A DNA stretch of 63,050 nt from Saprospiraceae bacterium (GTDB lineage: Bacteria; Bacteroidota; Bacteroidia; Chitinophagales; Saprospiraceae): positions 1-63,050 of the forward strand of contig JANQHF010000113.1 of assembly GCA_028282725.1 (NCBI GenBank). Direction: 5' to 3'. Position numbers and translations under genes: made by a program. Within the stretch, counting starts at the first letter, position 1, and each line of letters opens with the position of its first letter. Below the pieces are notes generated by a model. The model worked only from the letters and a program-made list of their open reading frames with translations. It was not told where the DNA came from and did not search any database. This document shows positions 34,936 through 42,982 of the stretch, piece by piece.

Positions 34936-35445
34936 TCATCCTGTTAATAGACCAAGGGCTTCTTCTATCATCAGGATACCTTCATCCCCAATGAGCATTT
35001 CCATCTTATCAATTTGAACGTCTGTCTGATAGAGGGCACACTGGGCTACCACTCTTGCGTTCAGGGCTGTTAAGCTCCAAAGCAAAGACTGCATAGCTTC
35101 GGCTCCCCTTGGTTCCACAGGAGTGTAGGTCATGGCCAATACGGGTTTGTCATGAAGTTCACCGCTCGTTGTCAACCATTCCAGTGCATTTTTCAGCACG
35201 GCCGGAATATTCTGCAAATATGCCGGAGTCGAGATGATAACATGGGAGGCATTGCCGATCAGAGATCGCCACGATGCAACTTCCTCCGGCCAGGGCGCAC
35301 GGTCTTTTTGCACTGTAAAAACAGGAAGAGAGCCGAGATCCTTTGCCAGGGTAAAATCAAGATTGCGAAATCTGACGGCTATGGCCTTCAGCAGACGTGT
35401 ATTGCTGGATTGAGCAGAGGAGGAACCAGAAATGAGTACAATCAT
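34936..35445 (-). CDS. NADPH-dependent FMN reductase family protein
   Basis: A 169-residue flavodoxin-fold protein. It opens with LISGSSSAQSSNTRLL (phosphate loop) and carries the FMN-contacting STPAYLQNIPAVLKNALEWL segment near residues 75-95. Length is slightly short of the family average, but all the core strands appear present. It would reduce quinones, azo compounds or chromate. It is divergent from the DUF2130 gene, and a TATATTTG element ends four bases before its ATG. Confidence 0.88.
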   Translation of the reverse strand: MIVLISGSSSAQSSNTRLLKAIAVRFRNLDFTLAKDLGSLPVFTVQKDRAPWPEEVASWRSLIGNASHVIISTPAYLQNIPAVLKNALEWLTTSGELHDKPVLAMTYTPVEPRGAEAMQSLLWSLTALNARVVAQCALYQTDVQIDKMEMLIGDEGILMIEEALGLLTG

Positions 35446-35449
35446 TGTG

Positions 35450-35457
35450 CAAATATA
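35450..35457 (-). promoter_or_regulatory. -7 element of the FMN reductase gene
   Basis: TATATTTG on the - strand matches TAnnTTTG. Its last base is five bases from the ATG, so the transcript should begin at or inside the start codon (leaderless). Confidence 0.45.
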
Positions 35458-35546
35458 GATGTCCGGAAGTGCTCAAGGTGCTTTGACTTTTTTGTCAGCA
35501 AATATGAACTTATAATGGCTATTTTTACATCAAGATTATTTTGAAT

Positions 35547-36785
35547 ATGAAAGACAAAATAAAATGTCCCAATTGCAGCCACCAGTTTGATGTCGAAGAA
35601 GGACTTGTCGTACAGCTTCAGGCACAATACAAAGCTGAGTTTGAACAAAAGGTTGCTGAACAGGCCAAGTTATTTAATGAACAAAAAGTCGCTTTACAAC
35701 AAGAAAGACGTGAATTTGAAAAAAAGAAAGAGCGTGAGAATGAAATGTTTCAGCAAAAATTGGTTCAGAAACTGGAAGTGGAATCCAAGAGGATTAAATC
35801 TGAAACGAAGGAGTCATTCGAATTGCAACTGAGCACACTAAAGGAAGAAAATGAACGACGAAAAGAAGAGAATAGAAAGCTGAAGAGTCAGGAGATTGAT
35901 TTACTCAAGAGAGAAAACGAATTAAAGGAAAAGTCAGAGGAGTTGGAATTGCATCTTCAGAAAAAAATGTTGGAGAAACAATCAGAGATTGAGGAAAAGG
36001 CCAGGTTGAAAGAAAGAGAAGCTGCTCTTTTGAGAGAACGGGAATTTCGAAAGCAACTGGAAGATCAAAAAAAGCTGATTGAAGAAATGAAACGGAAGGC
36101 GGAGCAGGGATCTATCCAGATGCAGGGAGAAGTCCAGGAATTAATGTTGGAGGAAATATTAAAACGCAACTTTCCTTATGACCACATTTCTGAAGTTCCA
36201 AAGGGAATTAATGGAGCTGACGTCATACACGAGGTGATGAACAGTCGCCAAACTCTGTGTGGATCGATCGTATATGAAAGTAAACGAACCAAGAATTTTG
36301 ATAGCAAGTGGATCGAAAAGCTAAAGCAAGATCAAATTCGCGTAAAAGGTGATATTGCGGTACTTGTTACCCAAACCATGCCCAAGGGTCTCGAAAGATT
36401 TGATTTTAAGAAAGGTATATGGATCTGTCATTTCAATGAGGTCGGTAGTTTAGCCAAGGTCCTGCGCGAAATGTTGATCAAGACCCAGGCAATAAGGACA
36501 ACCCAGGATAACAAGGGCGACAAAATGGAAATGTTGTATTCCTATTTAACGAGTAACGATTTTGCGCAGAAAATCAAAAGAATAGTCGAGAATTATGACA
36601 ACATGATCCTGCAATTGAGCAAAGAGAAAAACCTGATGAACAGAATGTGGGGAGAGAGAACAAAACAAATAGAAGTGGTCCAGGAAAACATAAATGCACT
36701 TTTTGGTGATATCAAGGGAATTGCCGGAAGTGCACTGGATGCTGACATACTCTATGAATTGTCAGAACCTGAATACGAGGACTAG
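35547..36785 (+). CDS. DUF2130 protein with long coiled coil
   Basis: A 412-residue protein. It starts with a CPNCSHQF zinc-ribbon-like motif (two Cys), then has a long Glu/Lys/Gln-rich coiled coil (about residues 25-205), and ends in the DUF2130 nuclease-like domain with NGADVIHEVMNS, SIVYESKRTKNFDSKWI (Glu and Lys of a PD-D/ExK-like site) and a KEKNLMNRMWGERTKQI helix. Function unknown, although the domain resembles restriction-endonuclease-like folds. The ATG at 35547 was chosen over a TTG two codons upstream. Confidence 0.88.
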   Translation: MKDKIKCPNCSHQFDVEEGLVVQLQAQYKAEFEQKVAEQAKLFNEQKVALQQERREFEKKKERENEMFQQKLVQKLEVESKRIKSETKESFELQLSTLKEENERRKEENRKLKSQEIDLLKRENELKEKSEELELHLQKKMLEKQSEIEEKARLKEREAALLREREFRKQLEDQKKLIEEMKRKAEQGSIQMQGEVQELMLEEILKRNFPYDHISEVPKGINGADVIHEVMNSRQTLCGSIVYESKRTKNFDSKWIEKLKQDQIRVKGDIAVLVTQTMPKGLERFDFKKGIWICHFNEVGSLAKVLREMLIKTQAIRTTQDNKGDKMEMLYSYLTSNDFAQKIKRIVENYDNMILQLSKEKNLMNRMWGERTKQIEVVQENINALFGDIKGIAGSALDADILYELSEPEYED

Positions 36786-36852
36786 ACTGGCTGGGCTGAA
36801 ATCTGTATTCAAAATAAATCCCTTATATATTGTTTCGACTAAAGAATGAAAT

Positions 36853-38376
36853 ATGAAGAAATCGACACTGATTGGTATTATACTGACCCTGATTTACCTG
36901 GCCTGTACAAACAAAATTTTACCCCTTCTTTCCCCTGATGGAACAGAGGAATACTACCAAGTCAGTAAAAACCCATTCTATCATGGGGTAGCCTCAGGAG
37001 ATCCTCTCCATAATGCTGTCATTATCTGGACACGAGTCACGCCCGAACAACATGGTATCGTACCCGTCCAATGGGAGGTAAGCGAATCACAAACTTTCGA
37101 ACCCGCGCTACAGTCAGGGATTGTCACAACAGACAACGACAGGGACTATACGGTGAAGATTGATATCCAAAATCTGAAACCTTCGCAACGGTATTATTAC
37201 AGGTTCAAAGCATTCGGAAAAAATTCCGAAACTGGAAAAACAAAGACCCTACCAGAAGGCTTCGCCGAAGGATTATCCCTTGGTATCGTAAGTTGCAGCA
37301 ATTACGAATTCGGTTACTTCAATGCTTACGACGGACTTATCGATGCAGATGTGGACGTGGTCCTTCATCTTGGGGATTACATTTACGAATATGGCCCTGA
37401 TGCCTACGGCGATTCCAATTTTGTCAGAAAACATCTACCTGCAAAAGAAATCCTCACTCTTCAGGACTACCGAACGCGATATGCCCAATATCGCCTGGAT
37501 GGGAGTTTGCAAAGAGCCCACCAAATGCTACCATTTATCGTGATCTGGGATGATCATGAAATTGCAAATAATGCGTACAAGACCGGTGCACAAAATCACC
37601 AGGAAGAAGAAGGAGATTACCAGGAAAGAAAGAAGATAGCCAGACAGGTCTATTACGAATGGCAACCGATACGGGAAACATCGAATAAGGAGTTATACAG
37701 GAATTTTCAGTTTGGCGAGCTTGCCGAAATCTTTATGTTGGATGAAAGATTCACAGGAAGGAATGCCCCGCCTTCATCAAGCGAAGAACTGTCCGTATCC
37801 AGAAGTATGTTGGGATCTTCTCAACTCAAATGGCTAAAAAAAGGATTGACTAAATCCCAGGCACGCTGGAAGATCTTGGGGAACCAGGTAATTTTTTCAC
37901 CATGTGATTTAAGCCTGGTTCGACCCAATAGCCCGGTAAACTTTGATGCCTGGGACGGGTATGCTGCCGAACGAGATGACATTATTACTCATTTGACCAA
38001 TGGATCCATTAAGAATGTTGTATTTGTGACCGGTGATACCCATGCATCCTGGGCATTCGAAGTACCTTCCGATTATAAGACTTACGGGGAAGATCCGGCA
38101 AAATGCGCCATAGAAATTGCCACACCCAGTATAACATCCAGCAATTGGAATGACGGTGGCAACTCGGACATGGAGGTAAAGATGGGAGAGCAGGCACTTC
38201 TTTCATCGAACCCCCATCTGAAATACGTCAATGGCAGGGATCATGGATTCACGATTTTGTCCTTATCTTTAGACGAGGCCAGGGCGGATTGGTACTATAC
38301 GAGTGATATAAAAAAGAAGAGTGCCGATATACGCCTTGCACACAGTATGACTTTCAAAGCCAATAAGCACAAATAG
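36853..38376 (+). CDS. PhoD-like alkaline phosphatase/phosphodiesterase
   Basis: A 507-residue exported enzyme with a lipoprotein-type N terminus (LIYLAC). After the PhoD N-terminal domain (FYHGVASGDPLHNAVIIWTR), metal-binding motifs appear: VSCSNYEFG, VVLHLGDYIYEYG, IWDDHEIANN, LGNQVIFSP and FVTGDTHASWAFE. This is the calcium/iron PhoD layout, so it likely releases phosphate from extracellular phosphomono- or diesters. It is followed after 24 bases by an amidohydrolase gene. Confidence 0.93.
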   Translation: MKKSTLIGIILTLIYLACTNKILPLLSPDGTEEYYQVSKNPFYHGVASGDPLHNAVIIWTRVTPEQHGIVPVQWEVSESQTFEPALQSGIVTTDNDRDYTVKIDIQNLKPSQRYYYRFKAFGKNSETGKTKTLPEGFAEGLSLGIVSCSNYEFGYFNAYDGLIDADVDVVLHLGDYIYEYGPDAYGDSNFVRKHLPAKEILTLQDYRTRYAQYRLDGSLQRAHQMLPFIVIWDDHEIANNAYKTGAQNHQEEEGDYQERKKIARQVYYEWQPIRETSNKELYRNFQFGELAEIFMLDERFTGRNAPPSSSEELSVSRSMLGSSQLKWLKKGLTKSQARWKILGNQVIFSPCDLSLVRPNSPVNFDAWDGYAAERDDIITHLTNGSIKNVVFVTGDTHASWAFEVPSDYKTYGEDPAKCAIEIATPSITSSNWNDGGNSDMEVKMGEQALLSSNPHLKYVNGRDHGFTILSLSLDEARADWYYTSDIKKKSADIRLAHSMTFKANKHK

Positions 38377-38400
38377 TCAAACCTTAAATCGAGACAATTC

Positions 38401-39783
38401 ATGCGATCCGAGATGCTCTGTTTCATCACTCTGTACTTCTGGACCTGGAGTATTAATTTGAAAGCCCAATCAGATCCCGCATCAATGCCCCCCGACATAG
38501 TGATCAAAAATATTACGATGATTCCGATGACGGGGAGCCAAAAAATGATCAAAAATCAAACGATCCATTTATCAAAGGGGAAGATTACCGGGATTGGATT
38601 AGAGCAAATCCCGGATGGTGTGACAGTCGTCGATGGTAGAGGTAAATATCTGATGCCCGGATTGACAGAAATGCACGCTCACATTCCGGTACCGCGCGAA
38701 GGGGATGATACCAACGTCAGAGAGACACTTTTTCTTTACCTCTCTCAAGGGGTTACCACGATACGAGGGATGCTGGGAAATCCCTATCACCTGGATTTGA
38801 GAACAATGGTTGAAAGTGGTGAAGTTTTAGGGCCAAGAATCTATACCTCTAGCCCTTCCATCAATGGAAATTCGGTCAGGACGCCTGAAGAAGCCAGACA
38901 AAAAGTCACCCAATACAAAGCAGATGGTTATGACTTTCTCAAGATTCATCCTGGTGTACAAATGGAGGTTTGGAATGAAATCGAAAAAACGGCGAACGAA
39001 GTGGACATTGCATATGCCGGGCATGTGCCGGTTGATGTTGGCATTCACCGCGCTCTTGAATCCCGGTATGCATCTATTGATCACCTGGACGGCTATATCG
39101 ACGGCTTGCTCAAAAATCCCGAAGACGTAGATCCAAATGGAGGGGGATTTTTTGGCTACAATTTTATAGATGAAATTGACAGTGATAAAATCAAACACCT
39201 GGTCCAAAAAACGAAGGTGAACGGAGTCGCCATCGTTCCGACTCAAACCTTATTCTCCAGATGGTTCTCTCCTACCGATGTGAATATTCTGATGCAGGAT
39301 CCTGAAATGCAATATCTGCCTTCTGAAATGAGGTTTGCCTGGAGACAAAGCAAGACAAGACTCACAGCAGGAGATTACAATCCCACCGAATGGTCAAAAA
39401 TGTACTCGATCAGAAAAAAGATCCTGGCTGAAATGGTTGAACAGGATGTTATCATCCTACTGGGTTCAGACGCACCCCAGGTCATGAATGTGCCCGGGTT
39501 TTCGGCCCATCGTGAAATGCAGGATATGGTAGACGGTGGTATGGATACATATTACGTATTGGAAAGCGGGACGAGCAACCCCGCAAAGTACTTCGGAACA
39601 TCCGGAACATTTGGGACCGTCACCGAAGGATCATCGGCAGATTTGATTATATTAAACGATAATCCTCTTGACAACATTCGAAACTCAACGAGCATTGAGG
39701 GCGTATTCATCAGGGGTCTATACATGGACAGGGCGGAGATCAATCAAAGACTTAAGGAAATTGCTCTTCGTCACAAAAATTAA
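38401..39783 (+). CDS. Secreted amidohydrolase family protein
   Basis: A 460-residue metal-dependent hydrolase with an N-terminal signal (LCFITLYFWTWSINLKAQ). The metal site is visible as HAHIPVP (HxH), a Lys in FLKIHPGV, His in YAGHVPVD, His in IDHLDGYIDG and Asp in LLGSDAPQVM. The C-terminal SADLIILNDNPLDNIRN strand is typical of imidazolonepropionase-like amidohydrolases. Probably a peptidase-like or cyclic-amide hydrolase in the periplasm. It likely forms an operon with the upstream PhoD gene. Confidence 0.9.
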   Translation: MRSEMLCFITLYFWTWSINLKAQSDPASMPPDIVIKNITMIPMTGSQKMIKNQTIHLSKGKITGIGLEQIPDGVTVVDGRGKYLMPGLTEMHAHIPVPREGDDTNVRETLFLYLSQGVTTIRGMLGNPYHLDLRTMVESGEVLGPRIYTSSPSINGNSVRTPEEARQKVTQYKADGYDFLKIHPGVQMEVWNEIEKTANEVDIAYAGHVPVDVGIHRALESRYASIDHLDGYIDGLLKNPEDVDPNGGGFFGYNFIDEIDSDKIKHLVQKTKVNGVAIVPTQTLFSRWFSPTDVNILMQDPEMQYLPSEMRFAWRQSKTRLTAGDYNPTEWSKMYSIRKKILAEMVEQDVIILLGSDAPQVMNVPGFSAHREMQDMVDGGMDTYYVLESGTSNPAKYFGTSGTFGTVTEGSSADLIILNDNPLDNIRNSTSIEGVFIRGLYMDRAEINQRLKEIALRHKN

Positions 39784-39836
39784 AAAGACCCTCATCATAT
39801 TGAAAAGGGATCTTTCCTATTAGCTTATCTTCAGGC

Positions 39837-40066
39837 TTATTCAGGTGGTACTTCCTGATCAATTACATGAACCTAACCATTGTCGGCTTTTACAGCAGCT
39901 AATGTGGTGTGAACATCCGAACTAACGGCAATATTCACTACGTCCTGGTGAGTCCTTGAATAGGATTTCACCTTTTTATGATTCCTGGAAGAACTGCATT
40001 GAGTAATGTCTTCCTGAATAATACCAATCATGAAGAACGCAATCAAAATCAAAGAGATTTTTTCAT
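39837..40066 (-). pseudogene. Remnant of a fasciclin (FAS1) domain protein
   Basis: On the - strand a signal peptide (KISLILIAFFMIGIIQ) leads into DVVNIAVSSDVHTTLAAVKA, the start of a FAS1 domain, then jumps within a few residues to VHVIDQEVPPE, its usual end. About 100 central residues are missing, and a TAG stands in place of a residue between NG and VHV. The ATG is one base out of frame with the signal peptide (one A lost in an A run). So three lesions exist. FAS1 genes are often neighbours of sigma/RskA-type pairs, which stand next to it here. Confidence 0.65.
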
Positions 40067-40239
40067 TTTAAACTAAAATTTCAATGTGAGTGATTGTAGT
40101 ACAAACTCATATGCCGAATTTGAAAGCCTTTGGATTTTTTGGTCGATTTTTTTCCTGGCAGGATTCTATAAATGAAATATCTACTTTGTATGGACTTCCC
40201 GGAATCTGAACAATAATGAATAAATGAAGTTAGAATAAC

Positions 40240-40830
40240 ATGTTGTCTGAAAAGACAAATCAAAAACATTGCGAAATACTGGTCAATAAGGAGCACAAAA
40301 ACTTCGGTTTACTGTGTGATACTTATGGTGAGGCTTTTTATGGAGTAATCATCAGGATTGTTCAAAAGAAAGAAGAGAGTGCAGAAATTTTTCAGGATGC
40401 TTTTACCAAAGCCTGGGAAAAAAGTAATCTTTTTGATCCTGAGAAAGGGAGATAATACACCTGGTTGATGAGAATTGCCAGGAATAGTGCAATCAACCAT
40501 ATAAATTCTAAATCATCCCGGATGCAAAAAAACATCCAGACAGACGACAATCTGGTATATATATCTGATCCTGCCAATCAGGCCGGGAAATTGGAATTAT
40601 TGGATCTGAAAGAAACGATCAACAAGTTGGATCCCAGATACCAGGTAGTACCTACAAAGATTTGCTTTGAGGGATTCACGCACAGAGACCTGAGTGATGA
40701 ATTGGATATTTCACTCGGCATGATCAAATCAAGACTGAATATCGCTTTAAGGGAACTGAAAACACTATACGAATTCAAACTGTCGAGTATTACAATTAGC
40801 GGGTTCTTAATCTTTAGTATATCGTTGTGA
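40240..40830 (+). pseudogene. ECF sigma factor gene with in-frame stop codon
   Basis: The gene reads as one sigma-70 family frame: region 2 with YGVIIRIVQKKEESAEIFQD and AFTKAWEKS, FDPEKGR, then TAA at 40453-40455, then in the same frame YTWLMRIARNSAINHINSK and region 4 with RDLSDELDISLGMIKSRLN. The expected residue at the stop is Leu, Phe or similar (consensus GRxxTWLxRIARN); one base change from TTA would give TAA. Apart from this stop the frame is intact and overlaps the anti-sigma start (GTGA). It may be a recent pseudogene, or two fragments made by read-through. Confidence 0.75.
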
Positions 40831-41594
40831 TTGAACACCTTAATGACATACTGAATAGTGATCTACTCGAGCGTTATGTACTAGGAGATGTAACAGCTGA
40901 AGAAAGGATAAAAGTAGAATCCTTGCGCATTGAGCATCGACAAATTCGCGAAGAATTGGAGAAGCTGGAACTGAGTATAGAAAAGCTGTCCTCAGAAAAC
41001 GCAGTGACCTCACCACCAGGAACACGTGAATGTATCATTAAAAGTATCGGCGGTCAGTCCAAACAACCCTCAGCCACAGTTGCTTCCGGCATAGCTGCTT
41101 TCTGGCTGAAAATAGCTGCGGCATTTATATTCGGAGGCCTGCTCTCATGGCTCTGGACGCATAGAAGTCTGACAGAGGCTAACGGCATCATCAATGAACA
41201 AGCAGTGGCATTGGAAACATTACAGGATGATTGCGACCAGGTAACGCAGACATATGCCTTTCTCAATCATACCCATACACTTCCTATTATTCTGGAAGGT
41301 ACCCAAAGATCCCCTCAAAGCCAGGTTGTAGTATATTGGAATGAGCAATTGGAACAATCCATGCTAAGAGTAGTCGAATTGCCACTCATCGATGATGATC
41401 AAACATTTCAATTGTGGGCCGATGTCGAAGGTGAGATGCTCAGCCTTGGGGTATTCGATGCTTCAAATGCTCTTTTGAATCCGGTGTATATGGAGTACTT
41501 AACTAATGCTGAATCCTTGAATATTACGATCGAACCCAAGGGTGGAAGCGATCATCCCACTGTTGCTACACTGACTGCATCAAAGGTGATCTGA
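40827..41594 (+). CDS. RskA-like anti-sigma factor
   Basis: A 255-residue membrane protein. The N-terminal cytoplasmic part (SDLLERYVLGDVTAEERIKVE) is the ASD-like helix bundle of the anti-sigma-K family. One TM segment follows (IAAFWLKIAAAFIFGGLLSWLW, described as about residues 89-110), then a short coiled coil and a periplasmic anti-sigma-K domain with VVVYWNEQL, FQLWADVEGEMLSLGVFD and SLNITIEPKGGSDHP. The start is GTG overlapping the sigma stop. Its partner sigma gene is interrupted, so this protein may now be without a target. Confidence 0.85.
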   Translation: MIEHLNDILNSDLLERYVLGDVTAEERIKVESLRIEHRQIREELEKLELSIEKLSSENAVTSPPGTRECIIKSIGGQSKQPSATVASGIAAFWLKIAAAFIFGGLLSWLWTHRSLTEANGIINEQAVALETLQDDCDQVTQTYAFLNHTHTLPIILEGTQRSPQSQVVVYWNEQLEQSMLRVVELPLIDDDQTFQLWADVEGEMLSLGVFDASNALLNPVYMEYLTNAESLNITIEPKGGSDHPTVATLTASKVI

Positions 41595-41615
41595 CACGAA
41601 ACAATGTTACTCTCT

Positions 41616-41933
41616 TTAATTGGAATTTTCTGTGAGCCAGCCCAGATATTCATGATAACCATTATCAATTCTGAAACTTAAAATTTGAGGCACATCATAA
41701 GGATGAATAGAAAGAACCAGGTTTTCAATTTCCTTATAGTTTTTGTGGATGGTCTTTAATATCAACCTCCATTCCTGATCTTGCTCAATTTCATTCTTCC
41801 AATGATAAATGCTGGATATTGGCCCCTCAATCTGTGCACATGCCACAAGTCCAGCCAACACGAGTTGTTCGGCGATATTTTCAGCTACCTCTTTCTCGGG
41901 GCAGGTAATGTGAATTGAGATAAATTCTTCCAT
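41616..41933 (-). CDS. cutA: Divalent-cation tolerance protein CutA
   Basis: A 105-residue PII-like trimeric protein with the family blocks ITCPEKEVAENIAEQLV, GLVACAQIEGPISSIYHW, EWRLILKTIHKNYKEIE and HPYDVPQILSFRIDNGYHEYLGWL, shown here in shorter pieces. Length and layout are standard. The biological role of CutA is still debated (metal tolerance or signalling). Monocistronic on the reverse strand, convergent with the anti-sigma gene. Confidence 0.95.
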   Translation of the reverse strand: MEEFISIHITCPEKEVAENIAEQLVLAGLVACAQIEGPISSIYHWKNEIEQDQEWRLILKTIHKNYKEIENLVLSIHPYDVPQILSFRIDNGYHEYLGWLTENSN

Positions 41934-41971
41934 ATAATGGACTATGCATGGTGAGATATTCTAACGAATAT

Positions 41972-42409
41972 TTACCGGGCCGGTTTTTCCTGGTTAAGTC
42001 TGTACCATTTTTGCGTTCTCCCGAGCGTAGTAATACCTATAAATCCTCTTACTTCGAGGACATCTTCTTTGAGTTTGATCTTGCACTTATACGTTTTTCC
42101 GTTCTCCGGATCCATGATCCGACCTCCCCTCCAGTTTTTACCGTGGTCTTTCATATCCCAGATAATTTCCATTCCGAGAATGGGTTGGTTATGTTTTTCC
42201 CCTTTGCACTGATCACACAATGCATCAGACGGTCCTTCGATAATTTTTACGATTTTCCCATGAAGGTTTCCCTCCTTTTCAAAAATCTCGATGTGTGATG
42301 TAGGTTGACCATCATCATCATCTACAGCTACCCAGGTATCAAAGACATCTCCTTGACCGTTTAAAAGGTGCGCCAACCAAATCAACGACAAACTGAAAAA
42401 AACTTTCAT
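41972..42409 (-). CDS. DUF2147 family secreted protein
   Basis: A 145-residue protein with signal peptide (VFFSLSLIWLAHLLNGQ) and a DUF2147 beta-barrel domain: DTWVAVDDDDGQPTSHIEIF, KIIEGPSDALCDQCKGE with a CxxC, ILGMEIIWDMK, GGRIMDPENGKTYKCKI and FIGITTLGRTQKWYR. DUF2147 proteins are exported and of unknown function. The ATG at 42409 is preferred to one seven codons upstream. A consensus promoter (TATCTTTG) lies 39 bases upstream. Confidence 0.88.
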   Translation of the reverse strand: MKVFFSLSLIWLAHLLNGQGDVFDTWVAVDDDDGQPTSHIEIFEKEGNLHGKIVKIIEGPSDALCDQCKGEKHNQPILGMEIIWDMKDHGKNWRGGRIMDPENGKTYKCKIKLKEDVLEVRGFIGITTLGRTQKWYRLNQEKPAR

Positions 42410-42448
42410 CTCAATTAAATTGTCCTTCAAATGTAAATTTTAAAAATT

Positions 42449-42482
42449 CAAAGATAATTTGTCCTTAAATAAGGTTGTCAAA
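42449..42482 (-). promoter_or_regulatory. Promoter of the DUF2147 gene
   Basis: TATCTTTG (42449-42456 on the - strand) is a full match to the TAnnTTTG -7 element, and TTTG stands at 42479-42482, 22 bases upstream, for the -33 element. It lies between divergent genes and overlaps the start of the DUF3052 gene. Confidence 0.6.
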
Positions 42483-42892
42483 TGAAATATTCAGGTTATT
42501 CCGGAAGTCCGTTAGTCAAAAAAATTGGTGTAAAGCCTGGTCATACGGTGTGTGTGCTCAATGCACCTGAAGACTACGAAGAGAGCATGTCACCATTGCC
42601 GGAAAATGCTACAATTATTCGGGACTTAAAAGAATGTGAGATCGTCCATGCTTTTTTTCATGAGATGGACCAACTCATTGAACACTATCAGAATCTGGTC
42701 TCTGCTATATCAAAAAACGGGATGATCTGGATCTCATGGCCGAAAAAGTCGTCCGGAGTGTCCTCGGATCTCGATGAAAATAAAATCAGAAGATTTATCC
42801 TTGACCAGGGACTTGTAGACGTCAAGGTAGCCTCCTATGACCAGGTGTATAGTTGCTTGAAATTTGTTTACAGGAAAAAGGACAGAAACTAG
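42482..42892 (+). CDS. DUF3052 family protein
   Basis: A 136-residue cytoplasmic protein with the family blocks YSGSPLVKKIGVKPGHTV, FFHEMDQLIEHYQNLVSAI, MIWISWPKKSSGV and KFVYRKKDR. DUF3052 proteins are small and probably Rossmann-like; their function is unknown. Divergent from the DUF2147 gene. The ATG directly follows an AT-rich leader without a Shine-Dalgarno sequence. Confidence 0.9.
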   Translation: MKYSGYSGSPLVKKIGVKPGHTVCVLNAPEDYEESMSPLPENATIIRDLKECEIVHAFFHEMDQLIEHYQNLVSAISKNGMIWISWPKKSSGVSSDLDENKIRRFILDQGLVDVKVASYDQVYSCLKFVYRKKDRN

Positions 42893-42982
42893 GCGAAACA
42901 AGAGCCATTTCCATGGGATTCCTGACGGATTGAACTTCATTTATAAATAATTGCGTTATTTCACTGTCCCTAAAAATATAAC

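Noticed and set aside
35465-35520. TTGACT and TATAAT strings upstream of the DUF2130 gene, resembling an E. coli sigma-70 promoter
   Set aside because: Spacing is 22 bases rather than 17, and Bacteroidota primary sigma uses TTTG/TAnnTTTG elements.
39784-39820. AAAGACCC...GGGATCTTT hairpin after the amidohydrolase gene
   Set aside because: The stem is imperfect and no T run follows; too weak to call a terminator.
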